Assembly (NCBI RefSeq): GCF_013401435.1
Contig: NZ_JACBGN010000011.1
Coordinates: 1 to 56,687 of the forward strand
Source: Streptomyces sp. BR123
GTDB lineage: Bacteria; Actinomycetota; Actinomycetes; Streptomycetales; Streptomycetaceae
Direction of reading: 5' to 3'
DNA length: 56,687 nucleotides
Positions 8,584 to 16,482 of the stretch are shown here, piece after piece (the stretch's first letter is position 1; the number at the start of each line of letters is the position of its first letter). The translations under genes and the position numbers were made by a program. The notes beneath the pieces are model-generated. The model ran no database searches and was not told the origin of the DNA. It saw only the letters and a program-made list of their open reading frames with translations.

Positions 8584-10755
8584 ATGAGCGAGTCCACCAC
8601 GATCCGCTGGGAGCAGGACGAGACCGGCGTCGTCACTCTCGTCCTCGACGACCCCGACCAGTCCGCCAACACGATGAACCAGGCCTTCAAGGACTCCATC
8701 GCGGCCATCGCGGACCGCGCCGAGGCCGAGAAGGACTCCATCCGCGGCATCATCTACACCTCCGCCAAGAAGACCTTCTTCGCCGGCGGCGACCTCAAGG
8801 ACATGATCCGGCTGCGCCCCGAGGACGCACAGCTCGCCTTCGACACCGGCAGCGAGATCAAGCGGTCGCTGCGCCGCATCGAGACCCTCGGCAAGCCGGT
8901 CGTCGCCGCCATCAACGGGGCCGCCCTCGGCGGCGGTTACGAGATCTGCCTCGCCTCCCACCACCGGATCGCCCTCGACGCGCCCGGCTCGAAGATCGGC
9001 CTGCCCGAGGTCACCCTCGGCCTGCTCCCGGCCGGCGGCGGCGTCACCCGCACCGTCCGCCTCATGGGCATCACCGACGCCCTGCTGAAGGTCCTGCTCC
9101 AGGGCACCCAGTACACCCCGCAGCGCGCCCTCGACAACGGGCTCGTCCACGAACTGGCCGCCACCCGCGAGGAGATGCTCACCAAGGCGCGCGCCTTCAT
9201 CGACGCCCACCCCGAGTCGCAGCAGCCCTGGGACGTCCCCGGCTACAAGATCCCCGGCGGTACGCCGTCGAACCCGCGGTTCGCCGCCAACCTCCCGGCG
9301 TTCCCCGCGAACCTCAAGAAGCAGCTGAACGGGGCCCCGTACCCGGCCCCGCGCAACATCATGGCCTGCGCCGTCGAGGGCGCCCAGGTGGACTTCGAGA
9401 CCGCGCTGACCATCGAGGCCCGCTACTTCACCGAGCTGGTGACCGGCCAGACCGCCAAGAACATGATCCAGGCGTTCTTCTTCGACCTCCAGGCCGTCAA
9501 CGCCGGACGCAGCCGCCCGCAGGGCTTCGAGCCCCGCCCCGTCCGCAAGGTCGCCGTCCTCGGCGCCGGGATGATGGGCGCGGGCATCGCCTACTCCTGC
9601 GCCCGCGCCGGCATCGAGGTGGTCCTCAAGGACGTCACCGCGCAGGCCGCGGCGAAGGGCAAGGCGTACTCGGAGAAGCTCCTCGACAAGGCCCTCGCCA
9701 AGGGCCGCACCACCGAGGCCAAGCGGGACGCGCTGCTGGCCCGGATCACCCCGACCGCCGACAGCGCCGACCTGGCGGGCTGCGACGCCGTGATCGAGGC
9801 CGTCTTCGAGGACACCGCCCTCAAGCACCGGGTGTTCCAGGAGATCCAGGACGTCGTCGCCCCCGACGCGCTGCTGTGCTCCAACACCTCCACCCTGCCC
9901 ATCACCGGGCTGGCCGAGGGCGTCGACCGGCCCGGCGACTTCATCGGGCTGCACTTCTTCTCGCCCGTCGACAAGATGCCCCTCGTGGAGATCATCAAGG
10001 GGGAGCGCACCGGCGACGAGGCCATCGCCCGAGCCTTCGACCTCGTCCGACAGATCAACAAGACCCCGATCGTGGTCAACGACTCCCGCGGCTTCTTCAC
10101 CTCGCGGGTCATCGGCCAGTTCATCAACGAGGGCGTCGCGATGGTCGGCGAGGGCATCGAGCCCGCCTCCATCGAGCAGGCCGCGGCCCAGGCCGGCTAC
10201 CCGGCCAAGGTGCTCTCCCTGATGGACGAGCTCACCCTCACCCTCCCGCGCAAGATCCGCAACGAGACCCGCAAGGCCGTCGAGGCCGAGGGCCGCTCGT
10301 GGACCGCGCACCCGGCGGACGTGGTCATCGACCGGATGGTCGACGACTTCGACCGCCCCGGGCGCAGCGGCGGCGCCGGCTTCTACGAGTACGACGAGGC
10401 GGGCAAGCGGGTCCGGATCTGGCCGGGGCTGCGCGAGCACTTCGCCAAGCCGGACGCGGAGATCCCCTTCGAGGACATGAAGGAGCGGATGCTCTTCTCC
10501 GAGGCGCTGGACACCGTCCGCTGCCTCGACGAGGGCGTGCTGACCTCGATCGCCGACGCCAACATCGGCTCCATCATGGGCATCGGCTTCCCGGCCTGGA
10601 CCGGCGGCGTCATCCAGTACATCAACGGCTACGAGGGCGGGCTGCCGGGCTTCGTGGCCCGCGCGCGGGAGCTGGCCGCCCAGTACGGCGAGCGGTTCAC
10701 CCCGCCCGCCTCGCTGGTCGCCAAGGCCGAGCGCGGGGAGACGTACGCCGACTGA
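8584..10755 (+). CDS. 3-hydroxyacyl-CoA dehydrogenase / enoyl-CoA hydratase (FadB/FadJ-like fusion)
   Basis: A 723-residue bifunctional beta-oxidation enzyme. The N-terminal hydratase domain (about residues 1-200) carries FFAGGDLKDM and INGAALGGGYEICLASH, with the oxyanion-hole glycines and glutamates in place. A Rossmann domain starts near residue 320 with KVAVLGAGMMGAGIAYSCARAG and continues with DAVIEAVFED, SNTSTLPI and the GLHFFSPVDKMPLVEII segment containing the catalytic histidine. The C-terminal helices end with GIGFPAWTGG...GY. It hydrates enoyl-CoA and oxidises the 3-hydroxyacyl-CoA to feed the upstream thiolase. It is the last gene of the operon, followed by a strong hairpin at 10830-10864. 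Confidence 0.95.
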   Translation: MSESTTIRWEQDETGVVTLVLDDPDQSANTMNQAFKDSIAAIADRAEAEKDSIRGIIYTSAKKTFFAGGDLKDMIRLRPEDAQLAFDTGSEIKRSLRRIETLGKPVVAAINGAALGGGYEICLASHHRIALDAPGSKIGLPEVTLGLLPAGGGVTRTVRLMGITDALLKVLLQGTQYTPQRALDNGLVHELAATREEMLTKARAFIDAHPESQQPWDVPGYKIPGGTPSNPRFAANLPAFPANLKKQLNGAPYPAPRNIMACAVEGAQVDFETALTIEARYFTELVTGQTAKNMIQAFFFDLQAVNAGRSRPQGFEPRPVRKVAVLGAGMMGAGIAYSCARAGIEVVLKDVTAQAAAKGKAYSEKLLDKALAKGRTTEAKRDALLARITPTADSADLAGCDAVIEAVFEDTALKHRVFQEIQDVVAPDALLCSNTSTLPITGLAEGVDRPGDFIGLHFFSPVDKMPLVEIIKGERTGDEAIARAFDLVRQINKTPIVVNDSRGFFTSRVIGQFINEGVAMVGEGIEPASIEQAAAQAGYPAKVLSLMDELTLTLPRKIRNETRKAVEAEGRSWTAHPADVVIDRMVDDFDRPGRSGGAGFYEYDEAGKRVRIWPGLREHFAKPDAEIPFEDMKERMLFSEALDTVRCLDEGVLTSIADANIGSIMGIGFPAWTGGVIQYINGYEGGLPGFVARARELAAQYGERFTPPASLVAKAERGETYAD

Positions 10756-10829
10756 CGGGTGCGTGCGGCGGGCCGGGTCCGGTTCGTCCGGACCCGTTCC
10801 GTCGGGTCCGGCCGGTGCCGTCCGGGTAC

Positions 10830-10864
10830 GGCCGCTCCCGGGACCGCGGGTCCCCGGAGCGGCC
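10830..10864. terminator. Bidirectional terminator hairpin after the acyl-CoA operon
   Basis: A 16-base stem (arms 10830-10845 and 10849-10864) with one mismatch and a 3-base GCG loop lies between the convergent FadB-like and maltokinase-cap-like genes. There is no U-run, as is usual in Streptomyces, but its stability and position fit termination on both strands. Confidence 0.75.
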
Positions 10865-10913
10865 GTGGCGCGGGGCGCTCTCCGGCCGGGACCGGGCCGG
10901 TGTGCAGCCGGTG

Positions 10914-11567
10914 TCAGGCCGTGCCGGGCGGCAGGGCGGCGAACACCCCGCGGTGCTCCGTCCCGTCGGGCAGGGTCCAGCCGGCGACGACCGCGGCCGC
11001 GCCGTCGGCCGGCGCATCCGGCCGCAGGACGCGCGTCACGGACAGGGCGGCGGACAGCCCCTCCACCCGGATCTCGGTGCCCTGCGGCCCGTGGGCGGTC
11101 CGCGGGGCGGCGTCCGGGGCCGGGCCCGGCAGCGCGGCGGCCGGGTTCTCCGTGCCGACCGTCGGGTCGGGGGTGTCGGAGACGCTCTGCGCCTGCGGTT
11201 CGGCCTCGCCCCGCAGCAGGGCCAGCAGCCGCTCCACGGCCACCGGGTCGTGCGTGGCGTCGTAGATCCAGCGCTTGCCGAGCACACCGTGCTCCGAGGT
11301 GCCCAGCAGACCCGCCCCGGCGCCGTCGAGCGGGGCGCCCCGGTAGGTCAGCGGCACGTGGTAGGCGACCGGCGGCTCGGCGGAGGCGTCGGCCACGACC
11401 ATGAAGTCGATGCCCACCTCGCCCTCCGGGTCGTCGAGGCGGAAACCGCCGGCCCTGACCGGCTCCGGAGCGACGCCCGTGGCCGTGTACCAGGGCTGCG
11501 CGGGGAGCCAGGCGGCGAGGAGCTCCAGCTTGGTGGGGGTCATCGTGGTTCTGTGGATCACTGCCAT
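10914..11567 (-). CDS. Maltokinase N-terminal cap-like domain protein
   Basis: A 217-residue protein whose N-terminal half (MAVIHRTTMTPTKLELLAAWLPAQPWY...) resembles the N-terminal cap of mycobacterial-type maltokinases: a VGIDFMVVAD-like strand, YHVPLTYRG, LLGTSEHGVLGKRWIYDATHDPV and VERLLALLRGEA. No kinase lobe follows. Instead, an Ala/Pro-rich linker leads to a C-terminal strand-rich part ending in GTEHRGVFAALPPG. Stand-alone proteins of this kind are common in Streptomyces and sometimes labelled as branching-enzyme-related; their role is unknown. The start is placed at the ATG giving MAVIHRT; an upstream in-frame ATG adds seven residues. It is cytosolic and monocistronic. Confidence 0.72.
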   Translation of the reverse strand: MAVIHRTTMTPTKLELLAAWLPAQPWYTATGVAPEPVRAGGFRLDDPEGEVGIDFMVVADASAEPPVAYHVPLTYRGAPLDGAGAGLLGTSEHGVLGKRWIYDATHDPVAVERLLALLRGEAEPQAQSVSDTPDPTVGTENPAAALPGPAPDAAPRTAHGPQGTEIRVEGLSAALSVTRVLRPDAPADGAAAVVAGWTLPDGTEHRGVFAALPPGTA

Positions 11568-11621
11568 GCGGCCGAACCTACCCTCCACGCACCGGAGTTG
11601 GGTGTTCCGTGCGGGCCGGGC

Positions 11622-12347
11622 TCAATCGCCCGTGGCGAACGCCGCCTTCAGTTCCTCCCGCAGCGACCGCTGGAACGCGGTCACCAGAGCCTGCACCATC
11701 ATCGGCTGCATGTGCGCCGACAGGGCCTTCATGGACTCCACCCGCTCCGGATCGTCCTCGCCCTCGGTGAACGGCCCCCACACCTCGTCGCGGAAGAGGC
11801 GGGTCAACTCCTGCGCCGTCGCCCGGGCGTGCTCCAGCATCACCCGGCGCGCCGCCAGGATCGTCGCGTGGGAGATCGGCACGTCGAGCAGCGCCACCCC
11901 GAGCCGCAGCAGCGACAGGTCCACCCGGAACCCCCCGCCGCTGTCCGCAATCACGTCCATCGCGGCGAGGCGGCGCAGGTCCTCCTCCGGCAGCGGCCGC
12001 CCGGCCCGCTTCTCCAGCTCCTCCCGGGACACCTCCTCGGCCGAGTCCGGCGCCCAGGACGCCACCAGCGCCCGGTGGATGGCCAGGTCGTGCGCGCTCA
12101 GGTCGTCGGGCAGGGCGTCGAGGTAGCGCTCGATGGCGGACAGGGTCATGCCCTGGTGCTGGAGCTCCTCGATCAGCGCCAGCCGCGACAGGTGTTCGGG
12201 ACCGTAATGCCCCACGCGACGTGGTCCGATCACGGGAGGGGGCAAAAGGCCGCGGGTGCTGTAGAACCGTACGGTGCGGACGGTGACCCCCGCCCGGGAA
12301 GCGAGCTCGTCGACGGTGAGCGTGGGCTCGGGTACCCCGGTGGTCAT
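11622..12347 (-). CDS. MerR family transcriptional regulator
   Basis: A 241-residue protein with an N-terminal MerR winged helix (LTVDELASRAGVTVRTVRFYSTRGLLPPP, then HYGPEHLSRLALIEELQHQGMTLSAIERYL). A long C-terminal alpha-helical domain lacks cysteine metal ligands, which argues for sensing an organic ligand. It is divergent from the acyl-CoA ligase gene with about 100 bases between starts, where MerR proteins classically bind. A likely role is control of the ligase and perhaps of other fatty-acid genes. That link rests on position only. Confidence 0.88.
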   Translation of the reverse strand: MTTGVPEPTLTVDELASRAGVTVRTVRFYSTRGLLPPPVIGPRRVGHYGPEHLSRLALIEELQHQGMTLSAIERYLDALPDDLSAHDLAIHRALVASWAPDSAEEVSREELEKRAGRPLPEEDLRRLAAMDVIADSGGGFRVDLSLLRLGVALLDVPISHATILAARRVMLEHARATAQELTRLFRDEVWGPFTEGEDDPERVESMKALSAHMQPMMVQALVTAFQRSLREELKAAFATGD

Positions 12348-12449
12348 GTGGTCTCTCGCCCCGCTCTCTGATCAGCACGTCCCGTTCCGGTACCGCGGTT
12401 CAACAGTATTGCTGTCGCACCAACGATGTGAAACGGCCAGGAGCTGCCC

Positions 12450-14312
12450 ATGACCACGAAACTGCGACTGCCCGGACGTCCCGAGGAGCTCACCCTCCCC
12501 GCCCTGCTGGCACGCAACGCCGCCGAGTACGGCGACCTCCCCGCCCTCTCGTGGCGCACCGGCACGGCCACCGGCCCCGGCTCCTCCGGCTCCTCCGGCT
12601 GGACCACCCTCGGCTGGGCCGAGGTCCGGCGCCGGGTCGCCGTCCTCGCCGCCGGGTACGCCGCCCTCGGCGTCGAGCGCGGCGACCACGTCCTGATCAT
12701 GATGGGGAACCGGCCCGAGCACTGGCTCAGCGACCTCGCCCTCGTCCACCTCGGCGCCGTCCCCGTCACCGTGTACGGGACCTCCGCGCCCGGCCAGATC
12801 GCCCACATCGCCCGCCACAGCCGGGCCCGCCTCGCCCTCGTCGAGGGCGCCCGGGAGCTCGCCCGGTGGGAGCCGCTGATCGCCGACCCCACCGTCCCCC
12901 TGCAGCGGCTGATCGTGGCCGACGCCGCGGCCGGCGGCGGCCACGGCACGTACGCATCCCTCTACGCGAGCGGGGCCCGGCTGCACCGCGCCGACGCCTT
13001 CGACAAGGCCTGGCAGGAGACCCGGCCCGAGGACCCGCTGACCGTCGTCTACACCTCGGGCACCACCCGCGACCCCAAGGGCGTCCGGCTGACCCACCGC
13101 AACATCCTCCTCCAGTCCGTCCGCCTGGACCGGCGCGTCGAGCTCCCGGAACACGCCGAGCACATCTGCTACCTGCCCTTCGCGCACATCGCCGAGCGCA
13201 TCCTCGGGATCTACCTGCCGCTGCTGCGGGCGGCGCACGTCCGGATGGTCGCCGACCCGGCCGCCGTCGCGCCGGCCGTCCGCGAACTGCGGCCGGTGCA
13301 GTTCTTCGGCGTGCCCCGGGTGTGGGAGAAGCTCGCCGCGTCCGTACGGGCGGTGCTCGCACAGCTGCCGGCCGGGCAGCGGGAGGCCATCGAGGCGGCG
13401 GGCGACCTCGCCCGCACCCGGGCCGGGCACCGCGAGCGCGGCGAGACGGTCCCGGCCGCGCTCGAAGCCTCGTACGCCCGGGCCAAGGAGCAGGTCCTCG
13501 ACCCGCTGCTCGGCCTGGCCGGCCTGGACCGCCTGCTGTGGACGGCCAGCGCCACCGCGCCGATGCCGATCGACGTGGTCCGCTTCTGGGCCGGCTGGGG
13601 GATCACGATCATGGATGCCTGGGGCCTGACCGAGACCTCGGGCGTCTGCACCGTCAACAGCCCCGACGCCTTCCGGCTCGGCTCCGTCGGCCGCCCGATC
13701 GACGGCCTGGAGCTGCGGCTGGCCGAGGACGGGGAGATCCTCGCCCGCGGCGAGACCGTCTTCGGCGGCTACCTGCGGCCCGACGGCTCGCTGGAGCCGG
13801 CGCACGACGCCGACGGCTGGTTCCCGACCGGGGACGTGGGCCGGCTCGACGAGGACGGCTTCCTGTGGCTGACGGACCGCAAGAAGGAGCTCATCGTCAC
13901 CTCGACCGGCAAGAACGTCTCGCCCGCCCTGGTCGAGAACACCGTCAAGGAACACCCCCTGATCGGCCAGGCCATGGTGCACGGCGACGGCCGCTCCTAC
14001 CTGGTCGCCCTGCTGGTCCTGGACCCGGAGCTGGCCCCGGCCTGGGCCGCATCCCGCGGCATCGGTGCCGACTCCCTCGCGGAACTCGCCAGCCACCCGG
14101 CGGTCCGCGAGGAGGTCGCCCGCGCGGTCGAGGCGGCCAACGCCCGCCTCAACCGCACCGAACAGATCAAGCGCTACCGCCTGCTGACCACGGAATGGGG
14201 CCCGGAGTCGGGAGAACTGACCCCCTCGCTCAAACTCCGCCGCCGTGTGGTCCGCGAAAAGTACGCGGACCTGATCGAGACCCTGTACGCGGCCCCGCAC
14301 GAAACCCCGTAA
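12450..14312 (+). CDS. AMP-dependent long-chain acyl-CoA synthetase
   Basis: A 620-residue ANL-superfamily ligase that forms acyl-CoA through an acyl-adenylate. Seen: the P-loop-like VVYTSGTTRDPKGV near residue 200, YLPFAHIAERI, FFGVPRVWEKL, the helix-rich bacterial/plant long-chain ligase insert, AWGLTETSGVCTVN, and the hinge region GWFPTGDVGRLDEDGFLW near residue 455, followed by DRKKELIVTSTGKNVSP with the adenylation lysine region. The architecture matches FadD15-type long-chain acyl-CoA ligases. It starts at ATG 12450 after an AGGAG. It is divergent from a MerR regulator and could supply acyl-CoA to the beta-oxidation operon a few kilobases upstream. Confidence 0.9.
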   Translation: MTTKLRLPGRPEELTLPALLARNAAEYGDLPALSWRTGTATGPGSSGSSGWTTLGWAEVRRRVAVLAAGYAALGVERGDHVLIMMGNRPEHWLSDLALVHLGAVPVTVYGTSAPGQIAHIARHSRARLALVEGARELARWEPLIADPTVPLQRLIVADAAAGGGHGTYASLYASGARLHRADAFDKAWQETRPEDPLTVVYTSGTTRDPKGVRLTHRNILLQSVRLDRRVELPEHAEHICYLPFAHIAERILGIYLPLLRAAHVRMVADPAAVAPAVRELRPVQFFGVPRVWEKLAASVRAVLAQLPAGQREAIEAAGDLARTRAGHRERGETVPAALEASYARAKEQVLDPLLGLAGLDRLLWTASATAPMPIDVVRFWAGWGITIMDAWGLTETSGVCTVNSPDAFRLGSVGRPIDGLELRLAEDGEILARGETVFGGYLRPDGSLEPAHDADGWFPTGDVGRLDEDGFLWLTDRKKELIVTSTGKNVSPALVENTVKEHPLIGQAMVHGDGRSYLVALLVLDPELAPAWAASRGIGADSLAELASHPAVREEVARAVEAANARLNRTEQIKRYRLLTTEWGPESGELTPSLKLRRRVVREKYADLIETLYAAPHETP

Positions 14313-14325
14313 CCCGACACGGGCT

Positions 14326-14351
14326 GCCCCCGGCCCGCGACGGCCGGGGGC
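14326..14351. terminator. Terminator hairpin after the acyl-CoA ligase gene
   Basis: A perfect 10-base stem GCCCCCGGCC / GGCCGGGGGC (14326-14335 and 14342-14351) with a 6-base loop lies 13 bases past the ligase stop and ahead of a convergent gene. It probably serves both. Confidence 0.78.
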
Positions 14352-14402
14352 CACCCCACCGCGCGACGCGACCTCGACGACCGGCTCCACGCGTCGGCAG
14401 TC

Positions 14403-14852
14403 CTAGAAGGGGGGCCAGCTGGAACCGGGGGGAGGCGTCGGGTTGACACGCTTCCCGCCGCGCATGTTCAGCGGCCAGCGCTGGTCGATGACGGCCGCGG
14501 CCTTCTTGCAGGCGCCGCAGGCGTTGTTCCAATCCGGCACCCACAAGTACGGAGAGACAGAGAGGCTGACGTGTTCTATGCCGCACAGGGTCGCGCCGGA
14601 ATCCGTATAGGCATAGGCCGTGTCGTAGGCATGGGCCACGTCCTCGGGCAACTCCGGCGATTCTGCCCGCTCCCAGCGCCCGTACATGGGCTCGTACTGC
14701 GGCCGTGAGACCTCACGGGGATCGTGTCCCAGCTCGGTCCACGCGTAACACCAGGAGCAGAACCACCGCTCCTTCACCGGCAAGTCCCACGCCATTCGCG
14801 GTTCCGTTACCGGCGCCTGCCGCATCTCGTGTCCACACACATCGCACGTCAT
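14403..14852 (-). CDS. Hypothetical cysteine-rich protein
   Basis: A 149-residue protein of unknown function. It starts with CDVCGHEM, has a second pair in WFCSWCYAW and a third in NACGACKKA, so one or two zinc ribbons are plausible. The middle contains an acidic, tyrosine-rich helix (DVAHAYDTAYAYTD) and a LCGIEHVSLSV strand; the C-terminus is proline-rich. ATG 14852 puts the first CxxC at residue 3; an upstream ATG at 14894 adds 14 residues. Codon use is less GC-biased than in the operons on either side, and it opens the accessory patch of 14.4-18.3 kb. No family was recognised. Confidence 0.65.
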   Translation of the reverse strand: MTCDVCGHEMRQAPVTEPRMAWDLPVKERWFCSWCYAWTELGHDPREVSRPQYEPMYGRWERAESPELPEDVAHAYDTAYAYTDSGATLCGIEHVSLSVSPYLWVPDWNNACGACKKAAAVIDQRWPLNMRGGKRVNPTPPPGSSWPPF

Positions 14853-15059
14853 GGCCGGATTCTGACATGTGGCACAGATGAAGCAGCTCCACACGCACTG
14901 CCGGCAGAACAGCGAGACGCCTGCCGGGTGTCGGGCCGCCGCCGGTCATGAGGCGGTCAGCGTTGACCTGCGCCGCTCCAGAACCAACCGCGGAGTGGGT
15001 ACTAGCACGCCGCCGGGGAGTCGGCGACGCCATCCGTCAGGTCCTCACCGAGCTCCTGG

Positions 15060-15282
15060 TGACCTGGCCGCCGTCGAGGTCGCTGCCGAGCGGCCCGAGG
15101 ACGCTGCCCGGTACGCGCTCAGCGCGCTCCTCCTGCTGGAAACCCACTGGTACGCAACCAGGCTGGAGCGGGTCCGCGAGGTGCGGCGCGCCCTCGGGCC
15201 GTGGGAGCACGAGCAGTACGTCCGCGACCTCGATGGCCGGCTTTACGGCTGGGACGCCGTGGTCAGTGCTCTTGCTCGTTGA
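15060..15282 (+). pseudogene. C-terminal fragment of an XRE/TPR-type regulator (tentative)
   Basis: The frame ending at 15282 encodes a helical segment (VEVAAERPEDAARYALSALL, then VREVRRALGPWEHEQYVRDL) that resembles the C-terminal TPR end of Streptomyces XRE regulators, where 'RVR.VR..L.PW...P.V..LD' is common. Upstream, in any frame from about 14900 to 15060, no HTH or further TPR is seen and no good start exists. It looks like a left-over tail. It converges on, and overlaps by 20 bases, the HAD-like gene. Confidence 0.35.
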
Positions 15283-15924
15283 ACTCGGCCATCCGGGGGG
15301 ACAGATCGGCGAGGCTCTCGATGCGGAACGTCGGGAGCTCGCGTGCCTCGGCGGTGTCCCACTGGATCGTGGCCCAGGGGCCCCGGCGGATCAGCGCGGT
15401 GTGCATACCCGCCTGCTTACCGGGGCGCAGGTCGTTGTCGACGCGGTCACCGACATAGAGAATCTCCGACGCGGCGGCCGGGACGACCGCGGCCACCCGC
15501 TCGAAGAACTCGGGGTCGGGCTTGCCGGCGCCCCAGTCGTCCGAGGTGCCGATCAGGTCCACGTCCTTCGTGAACAGCTCGCGCAGCAGGCCGCCGGCGC
15601 GAACGGTCTGGTTTCCGGCGATGCCGAGCCACAGGCCGTCGGCGCGGAGTTGGGCGAGGGCGGGCCGGACGTCCGGGTAGAGGTCGCCCTCACCGAACCA
15701 CTCCGGCTTCCCCGCGGCAGCGCGGGCCTCGCGCTGCTCGGTGAGGTCGAAGCCGGGTCGGAAGACCTGGAAGGACTCGCGGTAGTCCTGGCCTCGGGCG
15801 ATGACCGCACCGAAGGCGCGGCGAAGGTGTGGCGGGGGACGCCGAGCCAGTCCGCGGTGCCGTACTCACGAGTCTCGTCGACCAGACACTCAGCGACATC
15901 GAACACGACAGCGCGAATCGTCAT
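15263..15924 (-). pseudogene. HAD family hydrolase, interrupted by a one-base frameshift
   Basis: Two frames together spell one haloacid-dehalogenase-like hydrolase of about 220 residues. The first (from ATG 15924) gives the catalytic motif I, AVVFDVAECLVDE, and continues to WLGVPRHTFAA. The second picks up at about 15814 with FGAVIARGQDYRESF and runs to the end through WFGEGDLYPDVRPAL, LGIAGNQTV (motif II), GKPDPEFF (motif III lysine) and ILYVGDRVDNDL (motif IV). The join near 15815-15822 lacks one base relative to a continuous frame. Apart from this slip the protein looks intact, so it is either a very recent lesion or a sequence error. DVAEC puts Ala where the usual second Asp (DxD) stands, which is also odd. 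Confidence 0.72.
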
Positions 15925-15982
15925 GCGCGCAGCCTAGGCGGGCCCGACCCAGCCTCGCGCGGGCGAGGAGCGGGCCGGGGTC

Positions 15983-16069
15983 TCAGGCATGTGCGATACC
16001 GGCGACGAGCAGGCCGAACGCCGCGAGCAGGACCACGACGTACAGGCCTTCGAGAACGCACCGGGTCAC
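15983..16069 (-). CDS. Small putative membrane peptide (28 residues)
   Basis: A GTG-initiated 28-codon frame whose start overlaps the stop of the upstream hypothetical gene by the coupling sequence GTGA. The product starts MTRCVLEGLY and then has an uninterrupted hydrophobic stretch of about 18 residues (VVVLLAAFGLLVAGIA) ending in HA, a typical single-pass small membrane protein. No family was recognised. The tight coupling suggests that it is genuinely translated with its neighbour. Confidence 0.5.
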   Translation of the reverse strand: MTRCVLEGLYVVVLLAAFGLLVAGIAHA

Positions 16070-16398
16070 GAAGCGCTTGCCTCGACTGCGTGCTCCAGTG
16101 CGCGCATCAGCTGCCGGATGATCCTGGCCAAGCCCCGGGCGTGGTTCCAGTTCGCGTGGGGGCCGGACCCCAGCGGGCCGACCGCCGCGAAGTACTCCCA
16201 TTCGGCGAGGGCCTCGAACGCCCCGACGGGGCGCTGCTGCGAAGGCATCTCGCAGAGGGCGTCGTGCAGCTTCTGCCCGCAGGTGATCAGGCCATCGGTG
16301 AGCGCCGCGACACCTTCCGGACCGGGGCGTTCCCCGTACGGGGCGAGCGCCCGGGCGACCAGTTCGGTCGCGTCCACGTGATCCTGCGGCACGGCCAT
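16066..16398 (-). CDS. Hypothetical protein
   Basis: A 110-residue, largely helical cytosolic protein of unknown function, starting MAVPQDHVDATELVARAL and ending in NHARGLARIIRQLMRALEHA. No catalytic motif is visible. It lies downstream of the XRE regulator on the same strand, with a perfect inverted repeat (16463-16482) between them, and its stop is coupled to a 28-residue membrane peptide. Small genes next to XRE/TPR regulators are often their partners in Streptomyces, so a regulatory or effector role is possible but unproven. Confidence 0.6.
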   Translation of the reverse strand: MAVPQDHVDATELVARALAPYGERPGPEGVAALTDGLITCGQKLHDALCEMPSQQRPVGAFEALAEWEYFAAVGPLGSGPHANWNHARGLARIIRQLMRALEHAVEASAS

Positions 16399-16462
16399 GC
16401 CGGTGCTCCCTGTCGTCGTGCGGAGGTGGAGACACCAGCGTGACGGCCGGGCGAGGGATGAA

Positions 16463-16482
16463 CACTCACAGAATTGTGAGTG
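16463..16482. promoter_or_regulatory. Perfect inverted repeat between the XRE gene and the hypothetical gene
   Basis: CACTCACA and TGTGAGTG are perfect 8-base arms around GAAT. The repeat ends one base before the XRE stop codon and lies 65 bases ahead of the downstream gene's start. It is too AT-rich and short to be a typical Streptomyces terminator, so an operator, perhaps for the XRE protein itself, is at least as likely. Confidence 0.45.

Noticed and set aside
7308..12371. Open frames of 1000-1700 codons overlapping the thiolase and FadB-like genes
   Set aside because: They are out-of-frame shadows (Arg/Pro-rich) of genes with clear catalytic motifs, with stops rare only because of GC bias.
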